Part shown: positions 1 to 8,280 of the stretch, piece after piece | Layout: each line of letters starts with the position of its first letter | Position numbering within the stretch: position 1 is the stretch's first letter | Origin: Umezawaea tangerina | GTDB lineage: Bacteria > Actinomycetota > Actinomycetes > Mycobacteriales > Pseudonocardiaceae | Assembly: GCF_003002815.1 (NCBI RefSeq) | Contig: NZ_PVTF01000001.1 | Span: 1,054,001-1,118,000, forward strand | DNA: 64,000 bases | Reading direction: 5' to 3' | Position numbers and translations under genes: made by a program | The notes under the pieces: generated by a model | The model's input: the letters and a program-made list of their open reading frames with translations, nothing else | Database searches by the model: none | Told to the model about the DNA's origin: nothing

Positions 1-685
1 CGTCGACCCGGATGCCGTGGTCGTCCACCGGCACGCCGACGACGCGCAGCCCGTGCGAGGCCAGCATCTCCGCGGCGCCGAAGTGGCTGGGCTCCTCGAC
101 GGCGATGCTGCGGTGGCCCTGGGCGCGCAGCACCCGGCACAGCAGCGACAGGCCCTCGGCCGAGCCGTTGGTGACCACGACGGCCTCGGGTTCGGTGACC
201 GCGGCGCGCACCCGGCCGAGGTAGTCGGCCAGCTCCGCGCGCAGCGGCGGGAACCCGGCGGCGTGCGGGTAGCCGAGCTCCTCGTCGGAGAGCCCCGCGA
301 GCCCGGCGCGGTAGGCGGCGACCCACTCGGCGCGCGGGAACGCGTTCAGCGCGGGCAGTCCCGGTCGCAGGTCGTAGCGCCAGTGCGGCGTCGGGTCGGG
401 CTCGGGGCGGCTGTCCGACGGCCACGTGCCCGCCGCCGTCACGGTGGTGCCCGACCCGCGCTTGGCCGTCAGGTAGCCCTCGCCCACGAGCTGCGCGTAC
501 GCGGCCGTCACGGTGCCCCTGGCGACGCCGAGCTGCTCGGCCAGGTCGCGGCTGGACGGCAGCCGGGTGCCGGTGGTGAGCCTGCCGTCGCGCACGGCCC
601 GGCGCAGCTCGGTCTCCACGGCGCGACGGCGCCCGCTCACCGCCGGGAGCAGCAGCTCCCGATAAGTGGACCAGTCGGCGGTCAT
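1..685 (-). CDS. MocR/PdxR-type GntR-aminotransferase transcriptional regulator (N-terminal part, runs off the window)
   Basis: The visible 228 residues start with a GntR-type winged helix (about residues 10-75, with RLPSSRDLAEQLG and the recognition segment VARGTVTAAY). A linker and the start of a fold-type I aminotransferase domain follow (RPGLPALNAFPRAEW, LGYPHAAGFPPLR, VVTNGSAEGLSLL). This domain order defines the MocR family, in which a PLP-binding domain acts as the effector sensor. The catalytic lysine region lies beyond the window edge. The start is the ATG at 683-685. The gene is divergent from the EamA permease with only 46 bp between them, a classic MocR-target arrangement, so it probably controls that permease. 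The effector is unknown. Confidence 0.85.
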   Translation of the reverse strand, partial: MTADWSTYRELLLPAVSGRRRAVETELRRAVRDGRLTTGTRLPSSRDLAEQLGVARGTVTAAYAQLVGEGYLTAKRGSGTTVTAAGTWPSDSRPEPDPTPHWRYDLRPGLPALNAFPRAEWVAAYRAGLAGLSDEELGYPHAAGFPPLRAELADYLGRVRAAVTEPEAVVVTNGSAEGLSLLCRVLRAQGHRSIAVEEPSHFGAAEMLASHGLRVVGVPVDDHGIRVD

Positions 686-731
686 GGAATTGGAGCTTAA
701 TCATGAGCCACTCGGCGGGCACGCTGTCCGC

Positions 732-1673
732 ATGACCAGCAGAACCGCCGTCGCCGCGGGGGCGACCGCCGCCGTGATCGTCGGAGCGTCCGTGCCGGTC
801 ACCGGCATGCTCCAGGACTACCCGCTGCTCACCGGCCAGGCCCTGCGGTACGGGCTCAGCGCCGTCGTGCTGCTCGGGTGGACGTTCGCCCGCGGCCGGC
901 GCCTGCCGCTGCCGAGGCCGGCGGACGTGCCGTCGTTGCTGGCGCTCGTCGGGCTCGGGATGCTCGGGTTCACCGGCGCCCTCCTGTACGCCCAGCGCTA
1001 CGCCGAGCCCGGTTTCGTCGCGGCGATGCTCGGCGGGACACCGGTCGTGCTGGCGCTGGCGAGCAGGCGGCGGTCGGCGGTGACGGTGGTGGGCGCGGGG
1101 ATCGTGGCGCTCGGCGTGGTCGTGCTGTCCGGCGGTGGCGCGTGGCACGGGCCGGGACTGCTGCTCGCCGCGTTGGCGCTGGTGGGGGAGGCGTCGTTCA
1201 CGCTGTTCGCGGTGGGGGTGGTGCGGCGGCTGGGCGGGGTGGCCGTGGCGACGTGGTGCTGCCTGCTCGCGGCGGTGTCCGGGGCGGTGCTGGGCACGGT
1301 CTTTGGCGGCTGGCGGGTGCCGGACGCCAGGCAGGGCCTCGCCCTGGTCGCGCTGGCGGTCGTGGTCACCGCGTTGGCGTTCGGGCTCTGGTACTTCGCC
1401 GTCGGACGGCTGGGCGCGGACCGGGCGGGAGTCCTCATCGGACTGATGCCGATCTCCGGGCTGCTGGTGTCGGTGCTGCTGGGCGTGCAGGAGTCCAGCG
1501 CGCTCGACCTGGTCGGCGCGGCCGTGGTCGCGGTCGGCTGCGTGGTCGGGCTGTCGACCGCCCGCGCCCGACCCCGCGCGGGCACGGTGGAGACCGTGCC
1601 CGCGCCGTGGGTCAGCGGCCGCCGCGGGCCATGTGCAGCACGTCCAGCGCCGCGTCGAGCTGCTCCTCGGTGA
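732..1673 (+). CDS. EamA/DMT-superfamily transporter
   Basis: This roughly 313-residue protein is almost entirely hydrophobic, with about ten predicted membrane segments and two related halves, as in the drug/metabolite (EamA) family. Typical features are a Gly/Ala-rich first helix ([13 protein letters not shown]), the [15 protein letters not shown] segment, and an Arg-rich C-terminal tail in the cytoplasm. The ATG at 732 is preferred to the upstream in-frame ATG at 666, because 666 would begin inside the divergent regulator. The C-terminus overlaps the 3' end of fumC by about 60 bp in a convergent arrangement. The substrate cannot be read from sequence; the MocR-type neighbour suggests an amino acid-like or vitamin-like compound. 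Confidence 0.8.
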   Translation: MTSRTAVAAGATAAVIVGASVPVTGMLQDYPLLTGQALRYGLSAVVLLGWTFARGRRLPLPRPADVPSLLALVGLGMLGFTGALLYAQRYAEPGFVAAMLGGTPVVLALASRRRSAVTVVGAGIVALGVVVLSGGGAWHGPGLLLAALALVGEASFTLFAVGVVRRLGGVAVATWCCLLAAVSGAVLGTVFGGWRVPDARQGLALVALAVVVTALAFGLWYFAVGRLGADRAGVLIGLMPISGLLVSVLLGVQESSALDLVGAAVVAVGCVVGLSTARARPRAGTVETVPAPWVSGRRGPCAARPAPRRAAPR

Positions 1674-3006
1674 GCTTGCCGGGCACGTGGCCGCGCTCCA
1701 GCACGACCTCGCGGATCGTCTTGCGCTCCTTGAGGGACTGCTTCGCGATCGCCGCCGCCTCCTCGTAGCCGAGGTAGCGGTTGAGCGGCGTCACGATCGA
1801 CGGCGACGACTCGGCCAGCTCGCGCAGCCGGTCCACCTGCGGCTCGGTGCCCACGAGCACCTTGTCCGCCAGCAGCCGGGCCACCGCGGCGATCAGCCGG
1901 GCGGACTCCAGCACGTTGCGCGCGATCACCGGCAGCATGACGTTGAGCTGGAAGTTGCCCTGGCTGCCCGCGAACGCGACGGCGGCGTCGTTCCCGATCA
2001 CCTGCGCGACGACCATCATGGTCGCCTCGGAGATCACCGGGTTGACCTTGCCGGGCATGATGGACGAGCCGGGTTGCAGGTCGGGAAGGGCCAGCTCGCC
2101 GAGCCCGGTGCGCGGGCCGGACCCGAGCCAGCGCAGGTCGTTCGCGATCTTGTAGAGCCCCACGGCGGTCGCCCTGAGCTGGCCGGAGATCTCGACCACG
2201 CCGTCCTGGGTCGCCTGCGCCTCGAAGTGGTCGCGCGCCTCGGTCAACGGCAGCCCGGTCACCCGCGCGAGCTCCGCGGACACCGCCGCGCCGAAGCCCT
2301 CCGGCGCGTTCAGCCCGCTGCCCACGGCCGTGCCGCCGATCGGCAGCTCGGCCAGCCGCGGGACCGACGACGTGAGCCGCTCGACACCGTAGCGGACCTG
2401 CGCGGCCCACGCGCCGACCTCCTGGCCGAGCGTGATCGGCACGGCGTCCATCAGGTGCGTGCGCCCGGACTTGACCAGGTCGGCCCACTCGGCCGCGCGG
2501 CCCTCCAGGGTCGTGGCCAGGTGCTCCAGCGCCGGGACGACGTCGGTGACCACGGCCTCGGTCGCCGCGACCCGCAGCGTGGTCGGGAACGTGTCGTTCG
2601 ACGACTGCGACGCGTTGACGTGGTCGTTCGGGTGCACGTCCCGGCCGAGGCTCCTGGTCGCGAGGGTCGCGATCACCTCGTTCGCGTTCATGTTCGACGA
2701 CGTGCCCGACCCGGTCTGGAACACGTCCACCGGGAAGTGCTCGTCGTGCGCGCCCCCGGCGACCTCGTCGGCCGCGTCCGCGATGGCCTTCGCGACGTCG
2801 GACGGCAGCACGCCGAGCCGTTCGTTCACCCGCGCCGCGGCCCCCTTGAGCAGGCCGAGAGCCCGGATCTGCGACCGTTCCAGCCCGCGCCCCGAGATCG
2901 GGAAGTTCTCGACCGCCCGCTGGGTCTGCGCCCGCCACAACGCGTCGACCGGCACCCGGACCTCGCCCATGGTGTCGTGCTCGACGCGGTACCCCTGTTC
3001 GCCCAT
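1612..3006 (-). CDS. fumC: Class II fumarate hydratase
   Basis: The gene encodes 464 residues of the fumarase/aspartase superfamily, catalysing reversible hydration of fumarate to L-malate in the TCA cycle. The signature [11 protein letters not shown] is near residue 318. Upstream conserved boxes are GSGTSSNMN (about 99), HPNDHVN (about 126) and SGRTHLMDA. Length matches class II, iron-independent homotetrameric enzymes. I place the start at the ATG encoding [11 protein letters not shown] rather than the upstream ATG at 3057, because family members begin with this tyrosine/arginine segment. In M. tuberculosis the fumarase gene is also near glpX. It is divergent from the ferredoxin reductase gene. 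Confidence 0.95.
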   Translation of the reverse strand: MGEQGYRVEHDTMGEVRVPVDALWRAQTQRAVENFPISGRGLERSQIRALGLLKGAAARVNERLGVLPSDVAKAIADAADEVAGGAHDEHFPVDVFQTGSGTSSNMNANEVIATLATRSLGRDVHPNDHVNASQSSNDTFPTTLRVAATEAVVTDVVPALEHLATTLEGRAAEWADLVKSGRTHLMDAVPITLGQEVGAWAAQVRYGVERLTSSVPRLAELPIGGTAVGSGLNAPEGFGAAVSAELARVTGLPLTEARDHFEAQATQDGVVEISGQLRATAVGLYKIANDLRWLGSGPRTGLGELALPDLQPGSSIMPGKVNPVISEATMMVVAQVIGNDAAVAFAGSQGNFQLNVMLPVIARNVLESARLIAAVARLLADKVLVGTEPQVDRLRELAESSPSIVTPLNRYLGYEEAAAIAKQSLKERKTIREVVLERGHVPGKLTEEQLDAALDVLHMARGGR

Positions 3007-3076
3007 AGTCCCCAGTTTGTCCCCGTAGGGGGATCTGGGCACGGTGGCGTTGAGCACCTAAGGTCGGTCTCCTGCA

Positions 3077-3096
3077 CTGCCACCCACCACTGGCAG
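3077..3096 (+). promoter_or_regulatory. Small inverted repeat in the 5' region of the ferredoxin reductase gene
   Basis: CTGCCA and TGGCAG form 6-bp arms around an 8-base loop, ending 12 bases before the reductase start codon and overlapping the probable ribosome binding site (AGAGGGG). It could be a weak mRNA hairpin or an operator half-site pair. No function is established. Confidence 0.3.
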
Positions 3097-3108
3097 AGGG
3101 GTTCATCG

Positions 3109-4074
3109 ATGGATGTCGACCTGTTGATCGTGGGAGCAGGACCCACGGGGCTGTTCGCGGCCTACTACGCGGGGTTCCGCGACCTGTCCGTCGCCCTGGT
3201 CGACGCGCTGCCCGAGGCGGGCGGCCAGATCACGGCGATGTACCCGGAAAAGATGATCTTCGACGTCGCGGGCTTCCCGGCCGTCCGGGGCCGCGACCTC
3301 GTCAACGCGCTGGTCGAGCAGGCCGCGCAGTGGAAGCCGCAGTACCTGCTGGGCCACCAGGCCCGCACGCTGTCCACAGTGGACTCCCGGTTGCACGTCG
3401 GCCTCGCCGACGGCACGGTCGTGAACGCGGGCGCGGTGCTGATCACCGCGGGCATGGGCGAGTTCAGGCCCCGGCCGCTGCCCGCGGGCGACGGCTGGCT
3501 GGACCGCGGGATGGTGCACTTCGTGCCGTCGTTGGCCGTGCACACCGCCCAGCACGTCGTGATCGTCGGCGGCGGCGACTCGGCGTTCGACTGGGCGCTG
3601 GCCCTGCACCCGATCGCCGCGAGCGTCACCCTCGTGCACCGCCGCGCGAACTTCCGCGCCCACCCGCCCACCGTCCGCGCCGTCCGCGAGCTGGGCGTGG
3701 AGATCATCACCGACGCCGAGGTCACCGCGCTGCGCGGCGAACCGGAACTGGCCGAGGTGGAGGTCAGGCTGAAGTCCGGCGACGTGAAGACCCTGCCCGC
3801 GCACTCGGTCGTCGCCGCGCTCGGGTTCACCGCCGACCTGGGCCCCATCGAGTCCTGGGGGCTGGAGCTGGACCACCGGGCGGTGATGGTGGACACGACC
3901 ATGCGGACGCAACGGGAGATGATCTACGCGGCTGGGGACGTGGCGGCGTACCAGGGGAAGGTGAAGCTGATCGCCACGGGGTTCGGGGAGGCGGCCACGG
4001 CGGTGAACAACATCGCGGTCGCGCTGAACCCGGCGGCGCACCTGTTCCCAGGGCATTCGAGCAACGAGGGGTAG
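3109..4074 (+). CDS. Ferredoxin--NADP+ reductase, thioredoxin reductase-like type
   Basis: This 321-residue flavoprotein has an FAD-binding Rossmann motif at residues 9-14 (GAGPTG), a second NAD(P)-binding motif near 155 (GGGDSAFDW), and the C-terminal ATGFGEAATAVNN segment typical of TrxR-like ferredoxin-NADP reductases (the YumC/FNR type 2 family). It lacks the CxxC redox pair of true thioredoxin reductases, which argues against TrxB. It probably transfers electrons between NADPH and ferredoxins; a 7Fe ferredoxin gene lies at 51.6 kb. The ATG follows an AGAGGGG ribosome binding site. It is transcribed alone, divergent from fumC. The electron-transfer partner is inferred. Confidence 0.85.
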   Translation: MDVDLLIVGAGPTGLFAAYYAGFRDLSVALVDALPEAGGQITAMYPEKMIFDVAGFPAVRGRDLVNALVEQAAQWKPQYLLGHQARTLSTVDSRLHVGLADGTVVNAGAVLITAGMGEFRPRPLPAGDGWLDRGMVHFVPSLAVHTAQHVVIVGGGDSAFDWALALHPIAASVTLVHRRANFRAHPPTVRAVRELGVEIITDAEVTALRGEPELAEVEVRLKSGDVKTLPAHSVVAALGFTADLGPIESWGLELDHRAVMVDTTMRTQREMIYAAGDVAAYQGKVKLIATGFGEAATAVNNIAVALNPAAHLFPGHSSNEG

Positions 4075-4091
4075 GCGGGCGGGAATGGCGT

Positions 4092-4114
4092 AGCACCGCG
4101 GGACACGCGGTGCT
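4092..4114 (+). terminator. Perfect 9-bp inverted repeat before the toxin-antitoxin remnant
   Basis: AGCACCGCG and CGCGGTGCT surround the 5-base loop GGACA, 18 bases after the reductase stop codon and 11 bases before the antitoxin start. There is no T-tract. It may terminate the reductase transcript, or it may be the former autoregulatory operator of the Phd-type antitoxin. Confidence 0.45.
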
Positions 4115-4125
4115 GCGTCCTAGTG

Positions 4126-4381
4126 GTGAAGGCGATCTCCCAGCGCGAGTCCCGCGACAACTCCGCGGCGGTGATGGACGCCGTGGAGACCGGCGAGACC
4201 TTCCACATCACCCGCAACGGCACCGAGGTCGCCGGGCTGCGCCCGCTGAACCAGCGGCGCCGCCTCACCGCGGACGAGCCGGTGGCCCGGCACCGCAGGC
4301 TGCCCGTGGCCGCCGTTGCACACGCGCGACTCCGCGGACTTCAAGGGCCTCGACGGGCTGGTCGAGGTCGTCGGGGTCTAG
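4126..4381 (+). pseudogene. Phd-VapC toxin-antitoxin scar: antitoxin N-terminus joined to the last residues of a PIN toxin
   Basis: Reading from the GTG at 4126 gives a good Phd/YefM antitoxin N-terminus (MKAISQRESRDNSAAVMDAV, GETFHITRNGTEVAGLRP, then LTADEPVARHRRLP). Homology stops near 4306. The +1 frame from about 4313 to the TAG at 4379-4381 encodes PLHTRDSADFKGLDGLVEVV, the characteristic end of a VapC-type PIN-domain RNase. An internal deletion of about 400 bp or more appears to have removed the antitoxin C-terminus and most of the toxin, leaving the two ends in different frames. No active toxin remains. The stop overlaps the convergent phosphotransferase gene by 4 bp. Family assignment is from motif recall; the frame change is read directly. 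Confidence 0.75.
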
Positions 4382-5313
4382 CCCTTCGGCCGTTGGACCT
4401 CGGCCAGGTGCCTGAGGGTGGCGTCGAGTTGGGTGCGCCAGGTGGTGCGGAACATCGGGTCGTGGCGCTGGGTGACGGCCCACATGGTGAGCTGCAGGCG
4501 GCGCAGGAGGAGCAGGTCGGGGAGGGCGTCCTCGTCGTCGAGCGGGCTGGTGGTGCGGTAGCCGGTGAGCAGGGCCCGGTGCAGGGCTGGGCGGTCGGGG
4601 CCCAGTTCGCTGATGGTGGTGGCGAGGTCGTAGAGGTGGGGGCCGTAGCCGCAGTCGTCGAAGTCGATCGCGCGGACCCGCCCCTGGTGGAACAGGAAGT
4701 TGTCCTGGTGCAGGTCTGCGTGGATGAGGCCGGTCGCGGGGAGGCCCGCCAGGGTGGTGTCGACGCGGGCGAGGGTCCTGGCGACGAGGGCACCGGCCGC
4801 GGGGGAGTGCAGGTCGGTGACGAGCTTCGCGGTGTCGGCGGGGACGGCGTCGACGCGGTTGCGGGCGAGCGCGGGCATGGTGGTGCCGTGCTGTTGCAGC
4901 AACGCGGTGAAGACGCCGACCTCGTGCAGGTGAGCGGGGGTCAGGGACCTGTCGCGGAACCTGCCGTCGACCCAGCGGTAGAGGACGCAGGTGCGCGGGC
5001 CGGGGACGGTCGGCGTGGTGGCGGTGACGACGGTGGCGCCGGACCGGGTGGGGACCGGTTCGGGGACGGCCAGGTCGGTGTCGCGCGCGAGTGCGGTGAG
5101 CCAGGTGGTCTCGGCCTCGGCGAAAGCGGCGTCGGTGCTGCGGATCCGCAGCATGTACCGGTCGTCGACGCGCACGTTCGTGTTCCAGCCCTTGGCCAGC
5201 GGCACCAAGGACCTCGCCGGCACGTCGTACTCGGCCAGGGCGGTGCGGGCCAGGGTGAGGAGGCGACGGGTCTGGCCCGCGCCGGTCAGCTGGGTGAAGT
5301 CGGGCGGTGGCAC
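4378..5313 (-). CDS. Aminoglycoside phosphotransferase-family kinase
   Basis: This 311-residue protein carries the APH/choline kinase catalytic signature at residues 198-205 (HADLHQDN, with Asp200 as likely catalytic base) and the metal-binding IDFDDCGYG at 216-224. The N-terminal lobe has GWNTNVRVDDRYMLRIR as the likely nucleotide-binding region. Such enzymes phosphorylate small hydroxylated substrates (homoserine, choline, aminoglycosides, macrolides), and the substrate cannot be assigned here. The gene stands alone, convergent with the toxin-antitoxin remnant. No linked efflux or resistance genes are seen, so a metabolic role is as likely as antibiotic resistance. Confidence 0.8.
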   Translation of the reverse strand: MPPPDFTQLTGAGQTRRLLTLARTALAEYDVPARSLVPLAKGWNTNVRVDDRYMLRIRSTDAAFAEAETTWLTALARDTDLAVPEPVPTRSGATVVTATTPTVPGPRTCVLYRWVDGRFRDRSLTPAHLHEVGVFTALLQQHGTTMPALARNRVDAVPADTAKLVTDLHSPAAGALVARTLARVDTTLAGLPATGLIHADLHQDNFLFHQGRVRAIDFDDCGYGPHLYDLATTISELGPDRPALHRALLTGYRTTSPLDDEDALPDLLLLRRLQLTMWAVTQRHDPMFRTTWRTQLDATLRHLAEVQRPKG

Positions 5314-5349
5314 CGGATCACTGTGCCCGAGCGCGCCGCGGCCGACAAC

Positions 5350-5371
5350 GGACCGCCCGTCCCGGCGGTCC
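5350..5371 (-). terminator. Hairpin terminator after the first L,D-transpeptidase gene
   Basis: GGACCGCC and GGCGGTCC form an 8-bp stem with a 6-base loop, 19 bases beyond the stop codon of the gene at 5390-5830. There is no U-tract, as usual in G+C-rich actinomycetes. Confidence 0.5.
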
Positions 5372-5389
5372 GCTGGTCGGGTCGTTCGG

Positions 5390-5830
5390 TTACGGGACCA
5401 CCTGGACTTCTTCGCCGATGAGCAGGTTGTCGAAGAACGTGACCGCGGCCTCGTGCGACAGGTGCACGCAGCCGTGCGAGGGCACGTCCAGGCTGCCCTC
5501 GTGGAACGCGATGCCGGTCGACGTGAAGTACGTCGAGTACGGCATCGGGCCGTTGTAGGGCACGCTCCACTCGTTCTGCACCTTGCGCAGCACGGAGAAC
5601 GTGCCTACCGGTGTCTCGTAGCCCGGCCTGCCCGTGGTGACCGGGACGGGGCCGTAGCTGTTGGATCCGTTGTGGACGAGCCAGGCCTCGTTGGTGGACA
5701 GCCGCAGGCACGCGCCTTCGGTGATGGAGCAGGGCGTGTCCGTGGCCGCCGACGCGGGTAGCGCGAAGCCGAGAGCCAAGGCCGTTGCTGCGAACACTGT
5801 TCCGAGTGTCCTAGTGCCGAGAGTCGTCAT
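5390..5830 (-). CDS. Secreted L,D-transpeptidase family protein (paralog 1)
   Basis: The 146-residue protein has an N-terminal signal peptide ending near AlaSerAlaAla (residues 26-29) and a compact YkuD domain with the active-site motif SHGCVHL (Ser118 to Leu124, nucleophile Cys121). His110 in IAFHEGSLDVP lies upstream. YkuD enzymes form 3-3 peptidoglycan cross-links or attach proteins to peptidoglycan outside the membrane. The domain is unusually short, and it keeps the paired-Cys N-terminal piece TPCSITEGACL that is shared with the two neighbouring paralogs. Unlike them it has no lipobox and no proline/serine linker. Together the three genes form a tandem same-strand array. Confidence 0.8.
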   Translation of the reverse strand: MTTLGTRTLGTVFAATALALGFALPASAATDTPCSITEGACLRLSTNEAWLVHNGSNSYGPVPVTTGRPGYETPVGTFSVLRKVQNEWSVPYNGPMPYSTYFTSTGIAFHEGSLDVPSHGCVHLSHEAAVTFFDNLLIGEEVQVVP

Positions 5831-5880
5831 CTCGAATCACCCCTCATCCCGTCGGGTACCCAGGATTCGGATCATCCAAC

Positions 5881-5930
5881 CACCCGGACCCGACCGCCCG
5901 GTGAAAGTGCTTCGCGGTCGGGAGTCCGGG
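5881..5930 (-). terminator. Long imperfect inverted repeat between L,D-transpeptidase genes 2 and 1
   Basis: The outer arms CACCCGGA/TCCGGGTG and inner arms CCCGACCGC/GCGGTCGGG give a roughly 18-bp stem with about a 16-base loop, 34 bases after the stop codon of the second paralog. It probably terminates that transcript and makes paralog 1 separately transcribed. Confidence 0.5.
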
Positions 5931-5963
5931 TGACTGTCCCAAGAGGACCGGCCGGTGGGACGC

Positions 5964-6593
5964 CTACGGCGTGACCTGGACCTGCTGGCCGGACTGGAGG
6001 AAGTCGAAGTAGGTCGCGGCCGCTTCCTGGGACAGGTGGACGCAGCCGTGCGAGGGCACTTCCAGGCTGCCCTCGTGGAACGCGATGCCGTAGTTGGTGA
6101 AGTAGACCGAGTACGGCATCGGCGCGTTGTTGTACGGGCGGCTGATCTCGTGCAACACCTTGTGCAGCACCGGGAAGTAGCCCGTCGGCGTCTCGTAGCC
6201 GGGCCTGCCGGAGGTGATCGGCACCGGGCCGTAGGTCACCGCGCCGTTGCTGATGAGCCACGTCTGCTGACTCGACAGCTCCACGCACGCGCCGTTGGTG
6301 ATGTCGCACGGCGTGCCCGCGACGGTGACCGGCGGAGGCGGTGGCGCGGGCTGCGGGGGCGGCGGGGCCTCCGACGACGTGGACGGGGCCGGCGCCGGTT
6401 CCGGGGCGGGCGCGGGCGCCTCGGAGGACGAGGACGCCGACGAGCTCGCCGGCGCGGCCGAGGACGAGGGCTGGGCGGAGGACGACGGGCCTGCCGATGT
6501 GGACAGCGCGGGCGGTGCCGCCGCTTCCGTGGTCCCGCCCTGCGCGCACGCCGTTGCGAGCAGTGCCGTTGCCACCAAGACGAGTACGCGCAT
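5964..6593 (-). CDS. L,D-transpeptidase lipoprotein with a proline/serine linker (paralog 2)
   Basis: The gene encodes 209 residues. The lipobox LATAC places the lipidated Cys near residue 16. About 70 residues of low-complexity Ser, Ala, Pro and Glu follow and probably span the wall. The YkuD domain then has SHGCVHL at residues 181-187 (nucleophile Cys184). The short TPCDITNGACVEL segment opens the domain, as in the other two paralogs. The ATG is preceded by GGGGTCGGGAG as ribosome binding site. The likely role is outer-surface peptidoglycan cross-linking or modification while anchored in the membrane. Confidence 0.82.
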   Translation of the reverse strand: MRVLVLVATALLATACAQGGTTEAAAPPALSTSAGPSSSAQPSSSAAPASSSASSSSEAPAPAPEPAPAPSTSSEAPPPPQPAPPPPPVTVAGTPCDITNGACVELSSQQTWLISNGAVTYGPVPITSGRPGYETPTGYFPVLHKVLHEISRPYNNAPMPYSVYFTNYGIAFHEGSLEVPSHGCVHLSQEAAATYFDFLQSGQQVQVTP

Positions 6594-6681
6594 CTCCCGA
6601 CCCCCTGATCGTCGTGTCTGGGAGGAGAGACGTGAGGGGCGCCACCCCGGTTGCCCCGCCCGCGTAACGAATGGGGGACGG

Positions 6682-7194
6682 CTACGCCAGGACCTGCACC
6701 TCGGCGCCGGGCTGGAGGGTGTCGAAGAACCGCGCCGCGGCGTCCGGGGCCAGGTGCACGCAGCCGTGCGACGAGCCGGGCGCGAGGTCGCCTTGGTGGA
6801 AGGCGATGCCGTAGTCGGTGAAGTAGACGGCGTAGGGCATCGGGGTGTTGTCGAAGTCGAAGCTGATCTCGTCGCGGACCTTGCGCAGCACCTGGAACCT
6901 GCCGGTCGGCGTCTCGTAGCCCGCCATGCCGAACGCCGAGGGCACCGGCCCGTAGCTCACCGCGCCGTCGGTGATCAGCCAGCTCTCCGACGTGGACATC
7001 CGCACGCACGCGCCGTTGGTGATCCCGCACGGGTTGACCGGTGCGCGGGGCGGCGCGGGCTGGGGCAGGGGTACCTCGGCCGAGGGCGCCACCGACGGCG
7101 TCCCGGTCACCCCGACCGCTGGTGGTGTCGCCGCACGGGTCTGGCCGCACGCCGAGGCGAGCAGCACCGTGGCCAGCACCAGCAGAACGCGCAT
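6682..7194 (-). CDS. L,D-transpeptidase lipoprotein (paralog 3)
   Basis: The 170-residue protein starts with a lipoprotein signal (LLASAC, Cys near 16), a short proline-rich linker, the shared NPCGITNGACVRM piece and a YkuD domain with SHGCVHL at 142-148 (nucleophile Cys145). Compared with the other two, the loop before the active site differs (FHQGDLAPGSSHGC instead of FHEGSLxVPSHGC). The start is supported by GGAGGAG a few bases upstream. It is the most 5' member of the tandem array; 88 bp separate it from paralog 2. A peptidoglycan-remodelling role is inferred from the family. Confidence 0.8.
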   Translation of the reverse strand: MRVLLVLATVLLASACGQTRAATPPAVGVTGTPSVAPSAEVPLPQPAPPRAPVNPCGITNGACVRMSTSESWLITDGAVSYGPVPSAFGMAGYETPTGRFQVLRKVRDEISFDFDNTPMPYAVYFTDYGIAFHQGDLAPGSSHGCVHLAPDAAARFFDTLQPGAEVQVLA

Positions 7195-7250
7195 CCTCTA
7201 CTCCTCCGTCGTCCGTCGCAGATCAAGACGAGTGACCCTCGCAAAAGGTT

Positions 7251-7281
7251 GACCGCCCTCCCAGGTACCCGGAGGGCGGTC
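7251..7281 (-). terminator. Hairpin terminator after the S1 protease gene
   Basis: GACCGCCCTCC and GGAGGGCGGTC form a perfect 11-bp stem with a 9-base loop, 32 bases beyond the protease stop codon. Confidence 0.7.
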
Positions 7282-7313
7282 AGCCATGCGTGCGGAGGAG
7301 GAGCTGTGTCCGA

Positions 7314-8081
7314 CTAGACAGTGCCCGCGTTCGCGCTGATCCACGAGCGCAGCGACGGCACGTCGACGTAGATCGAGGGCGCCGTCGCGCAGGTCGAGCC
7401 GCCACCGCTGCGGCTGGTGGCCCCGATCAGCTGCCAGGTCCCGCCCACCGACTTGATCTGCGGCCCGCCCGAGTCGCCGTAGCAGGCGCCCTTGTTGCCG
7501 TCCGTGTTGTTCGTGCAGATCTCCGTGGACCCCCGGATGCCCGAGCACCGGCTGTCCGCCACGATCGACGTGTCGAGCTGCTGCAACGTCACCGGCGCCG
7601 CCCCGCACCCGCTGGAGGACGGGCAGGTCTGCCCCCACCCGATGATCCGGGTGGCCGTGCCGGTCGCGCCCGACGACGAGGAGATCGCCACCGGCGCCTG
7701 GGTCACCGAGGTCGACAGCTGGACCAGCGCCAGGTCCTCGCTCGGGTTCAGGACGATCCGGCTCGCCGTCGCCAGCGTGCCGCCACTGGTCCGGTTGGTC
7801 GTCCCGATCCGCGCCCGCGTCGAAGCAGGCGTGCGGCCCTGGACGCAGTGCTTCGCGGTCACGACCCAGTTGGCCTTGATCAGCGAACCACCGCAGAAGT
7901 GCCCGCCCGACGTGCTCTGCAGGGACACCATGAACGAGTAGACCTGGGTGGCGTTGCCACCGCCGACGATCATCGGCGTGACACCGTCGGGCGTCATCGG
8001 CTGCGCCGAAGCGGCACCCGTCGACGCGAAAGCCATGCCGAGCGCCACGGCCACCGCCGTGAACAGGGAACGTGCCCTCAT
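7314..8081 (-). CDS. Secreted chymotrypsin-fold (S1A) serine protease
   Basis: The 255-residue precursor has a signal peptide ending around ALA26-GLN27, a short propeptide and the mature N-terminus IVGG at 38-41. The catalytic triad is His78 (TAKHC), Asp116 (EDLAL) and Ser204 (GDSGGP). Six to eight cysteines are placed for disulfides. The position equivalent to trypsin Asp189 is Gly198, so tryptic Arg/Lys specificity is unlikely. I chose the ATG at 8081 because GGAAGGAA lies in front and the signal peptide begins there; an upstream in-frame ATG at 8168 would add a non-signal leader. It is monocistronic, with a terminator hairpin downstream. Confidence 0.9.
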   Translation of the reverse strand: MRARSLFTAVAVALGMAFASTGAASAQPMTPDGVTPMIVGGGNATQVYSFMVSLQSTSGGHFCGGSLIKANWVVTAKHCVQGRTPASTRARIGTTNRTSGGTLATASRIVLNPSEDLALVQLSTSVTQAPVAISSSSGATGTATRIIGWGQTCPSSSGCGAAPVTLQQLDTSIVADSRCSGIRGSTEICTNNTDGNKGACYGDSGGPQIKSVGGTWQLIGATSRSGGGSTCATAPSIYVDVPSLRSWISANAGTV

Positions 8082-8098
8082 CGTTTCCGTTCCTTCCC

Positions 8099-8124
8099 GT
8101 CCCCGGCGCAGGGTTGCCGGGGAC
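8099..8124 (-). promoter_or_regulatory. Inverted repeat upstream of the S1 protease gene
   Basis: GTCCCCGGC and GCCGGGGAC form perfect 9-bp arms around an 8-base spacer, ending 17 bases before the protease start codon. The position fits an operator or a 5' untranslated hairpin near the ribosome binding site. The binding protein is unknown. Confidence 0.4.
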
Positions 8125-8280
8125 GAAACGGAAACTAAGGACATGTCCGGCAGTCCCACCACGTCCATCCGACCGGTACCGGTTCATTGACCGTTGACGC
8201 AGCCGAGACCCACCGACGCGAAGCGAGGGAAGGCCTACCCGGGTCGCTGGAAGGCGACGGGCCGAACGCCCGACCAAGAC

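Noticed and set aside
1633-3057. Long open frame antisense to fumarase (continuing into the reductase frame)
   Set aside because: High G+C makes antisense frames open. Only the part from 3109 onward shows a protein family; the upstream part is low-complexity Arg/Gly/Val.
4123-5421. A 432-codon reading from the Phd start through the phosphotransferase region
   Set aside because: After about codon 60 it runs antisense to the phosphotransferase and has no antitoxin homology. It arises from the frame change at the deletion scar.
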